From Azospirillum sp. TSO35-2 (GTDB lineage: Bacteria > Pseudomonadota > Alphaproteobacteria > Azospirillales > Azospirillaceae), in NCBI RefSeq assembly GCF_003116095.1, contig NZ_LGRA01000021.1:1634448-1698447 (forward strand): a stretch of DNA of 64,000 nt, in the 5' to 3' direction. A model generated the notes under the pieces. That model was not told the origin of the DNA. It made no database searches and saw only the letters and a list, made by a program, of their open reading frames with translations. Position 1 is the stretch's first letter; every line of letters starts with the position of its first letter. The position numbers and the translations under genes were made by a program. Shown one piece after another: positions 63,267-64,000 of this stretch.

Positions 63267-64000
63267 CCTTGCGTTGCGGGCGCCCCGGCGGGCGTCCGCA
63301 CGCCTGCTCTGGCTGTGGCGCTCGATGGCGAGCCGCCTGCTGCTGCTCACCCTCGTCTTCATTGCAGTCCCGGTCCTTCTCTACGACCAGTTCCAGCGGG
63401 CCGACGAAGCCACGCAGCAGCTTCTGCTGAAAAGCGCCCAGCGCCAGGGCGAGTTGATCGCCCGGGCGCTGGAACCCGAACTGCTGGGCGTCGACCGCAC
63501 CGCCCTGCCCAGCCTCGGCGGCGCGCTGGCCCGCTTCGGCGACGACCGCACCCGGCTGAAGCTGCTGGTGCGGCCGCGGGTGTCGGTGAGCGGTGGAACC
63601 GCGGCGACCGCCAACGCCGCCGCCAACCCGGCGGCCGCCAGGACCGGACCCGAACCCTTCTTCTACGTCGCCGCGGCGCCCAGCCTGTCGACCGCGGACA
63701 TCGACGCCGAACGGCGCCTGCTGCTCGAACAGGGCGTGCTGGACCGGCTGGGGTCGAGCTGCGCCGGCAACGCCACGCTGGCGATGCGCGTCCCCCACGC
63801 CGAGGGTGGCGAGGAGGTCCTGTCCTCCATCACCCCGATCAAGACCAGCTTCGGCTGCTGGGCGCTGGTGACCAGCCACGCCACCGAGGCCTACATCTCC
63901 TCCTCGCTCGGCCGGCCCTATTGGAGCACGCCGGCGGTCCAGGCCGCCGCGGTGATCTATCTGGCGATGGCCGCGCTGGTGCTGGCGGTGCTGGCTGGGG
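63247..64000 (+). CDS. chvG: Sensor histidine kinase ChvG, N-terminal part
   Basis: Only about 251 codons lie in the window; the kinase domain is beyond the right edge. The ATG at 63247 overlaps the chvI stop by 20 bases. A membrane helix near residues 27-46 (SRLLLLTLVFIAVPVLLYDQ) is followed by a periplasmic sensor domain with QGELIARALEPEL and GCWALVTSHATEAYISSSLG, and a second membrane helix begins near residue 235. The tight link with chvI supports the name. Confidence 0.88.
   Translation, partial: MALLPTDLALRAPRRASARLLWLWRSMASRLLLLTLVFIAVPVLLYDQFQRADEATQQLLLKSAQRQGELIARALEPELLGVDRTALPSLGGALARFGDDRTRLKLLVRPRVSVSGGTAATANAAANPAAARTGPEPFFYVAAAPSLSTADIDAERRLLLEQGVLDRLGSSCAGNATLAMRVPHAEGGEEVLSSITPIKTSFGCWALVTSHATEAYISSSLGRPYWSTPAVQAAAVIYLAMAALVLAVLAG

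Overview
The window is a dense, high-GC stretch of an alphaproteobacterial genome, most likely from the Rhodospirillales/Azospirillum group. I infer this from the strong G/C bias at third codon positions, a ChvI/ChvG pair, an energy-taxis receptor carrying PAS and PilZ domains, and the catabolic gene content. No rRNA, tRNA, phage, insertion sequence or CRISPR array was seen. Long open frames opposite many genes are G+C shadows and are left out.

Layout. (1) 1-9391 is a glucose uptake and phosphorylation locus: pgl-glk-oxidoreductase (minus), an ABC sugar importer (permeases and ATPase, plus), a two-component system (minus) and the periplasmic sugar-binding protein (plus). The two importer units are about 5.5 kb apart but share an almost identical control element at 2193-2276 and 7869-7952. 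(2) 9398-18994 holds an alcohol dehydrogenase, the biotin-independent malonate decarboxylase operon mdcACDEGBH, the divergent MadLM malonate transporter and a GntR regulator. (3) 19007-30302 is a complete tryptophan-to-2-aminobenzoyl-CoA route: KynB, MarR regulator, KynA, KynU, 2-aminobenzoate-CoA ligase, RidA protein, thioesterase, acyl-CoA dehydrogenase, crotonase, SDR and the fused 2-aminobenzoyl-CoA monooxygenase/reductase. An aromatic aminotransferase and a YitT protein follow on the other strand. (4) 32401-34594 is a mixed stretch: sugar epimerase, truncated receiver protein, glutathione transferase.

(5) 34714-45973 is a LIV-type ABC importer interleaved with two acyl/aryl-CoA ligase genes. 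It is divergent from an unusual regulator in which an IclR helix-turn-helix is fused to a degenerate, C-terminally truncated AMP-forming ligase domain. Two near-identical 17-bp palindromes flank the intergenic promoter. I regard this as the most novel system in the window. (6) 45961-50818 has a PAS/PilZ chemoreceptor, an Lrp-family regulator and a BASS-family transporter. (7) 51138-60215 is the leucine/isovalerate degradation operon (isovaleryl-CoA dehydrogenase, thiolase, a second acyl-CoA dehydrogenase, methylcrotonyl-CoA carboxylase, methylglutaconyl-CoA hydratase, HMG-CoA lyase), followed by a MNT/HEPN pair. (8) 61038-61735 is an intergenic region with an orphan strong terminator, followed by a lipoprotein gene, chvI, and chvG cut off by the window end.

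The common theme is organic-acid and amino-acid catabolism through CoA thioesters, with each module carrying its own transporter and regulator. GC-rich palindromic repeats sit at several operon boundaries.
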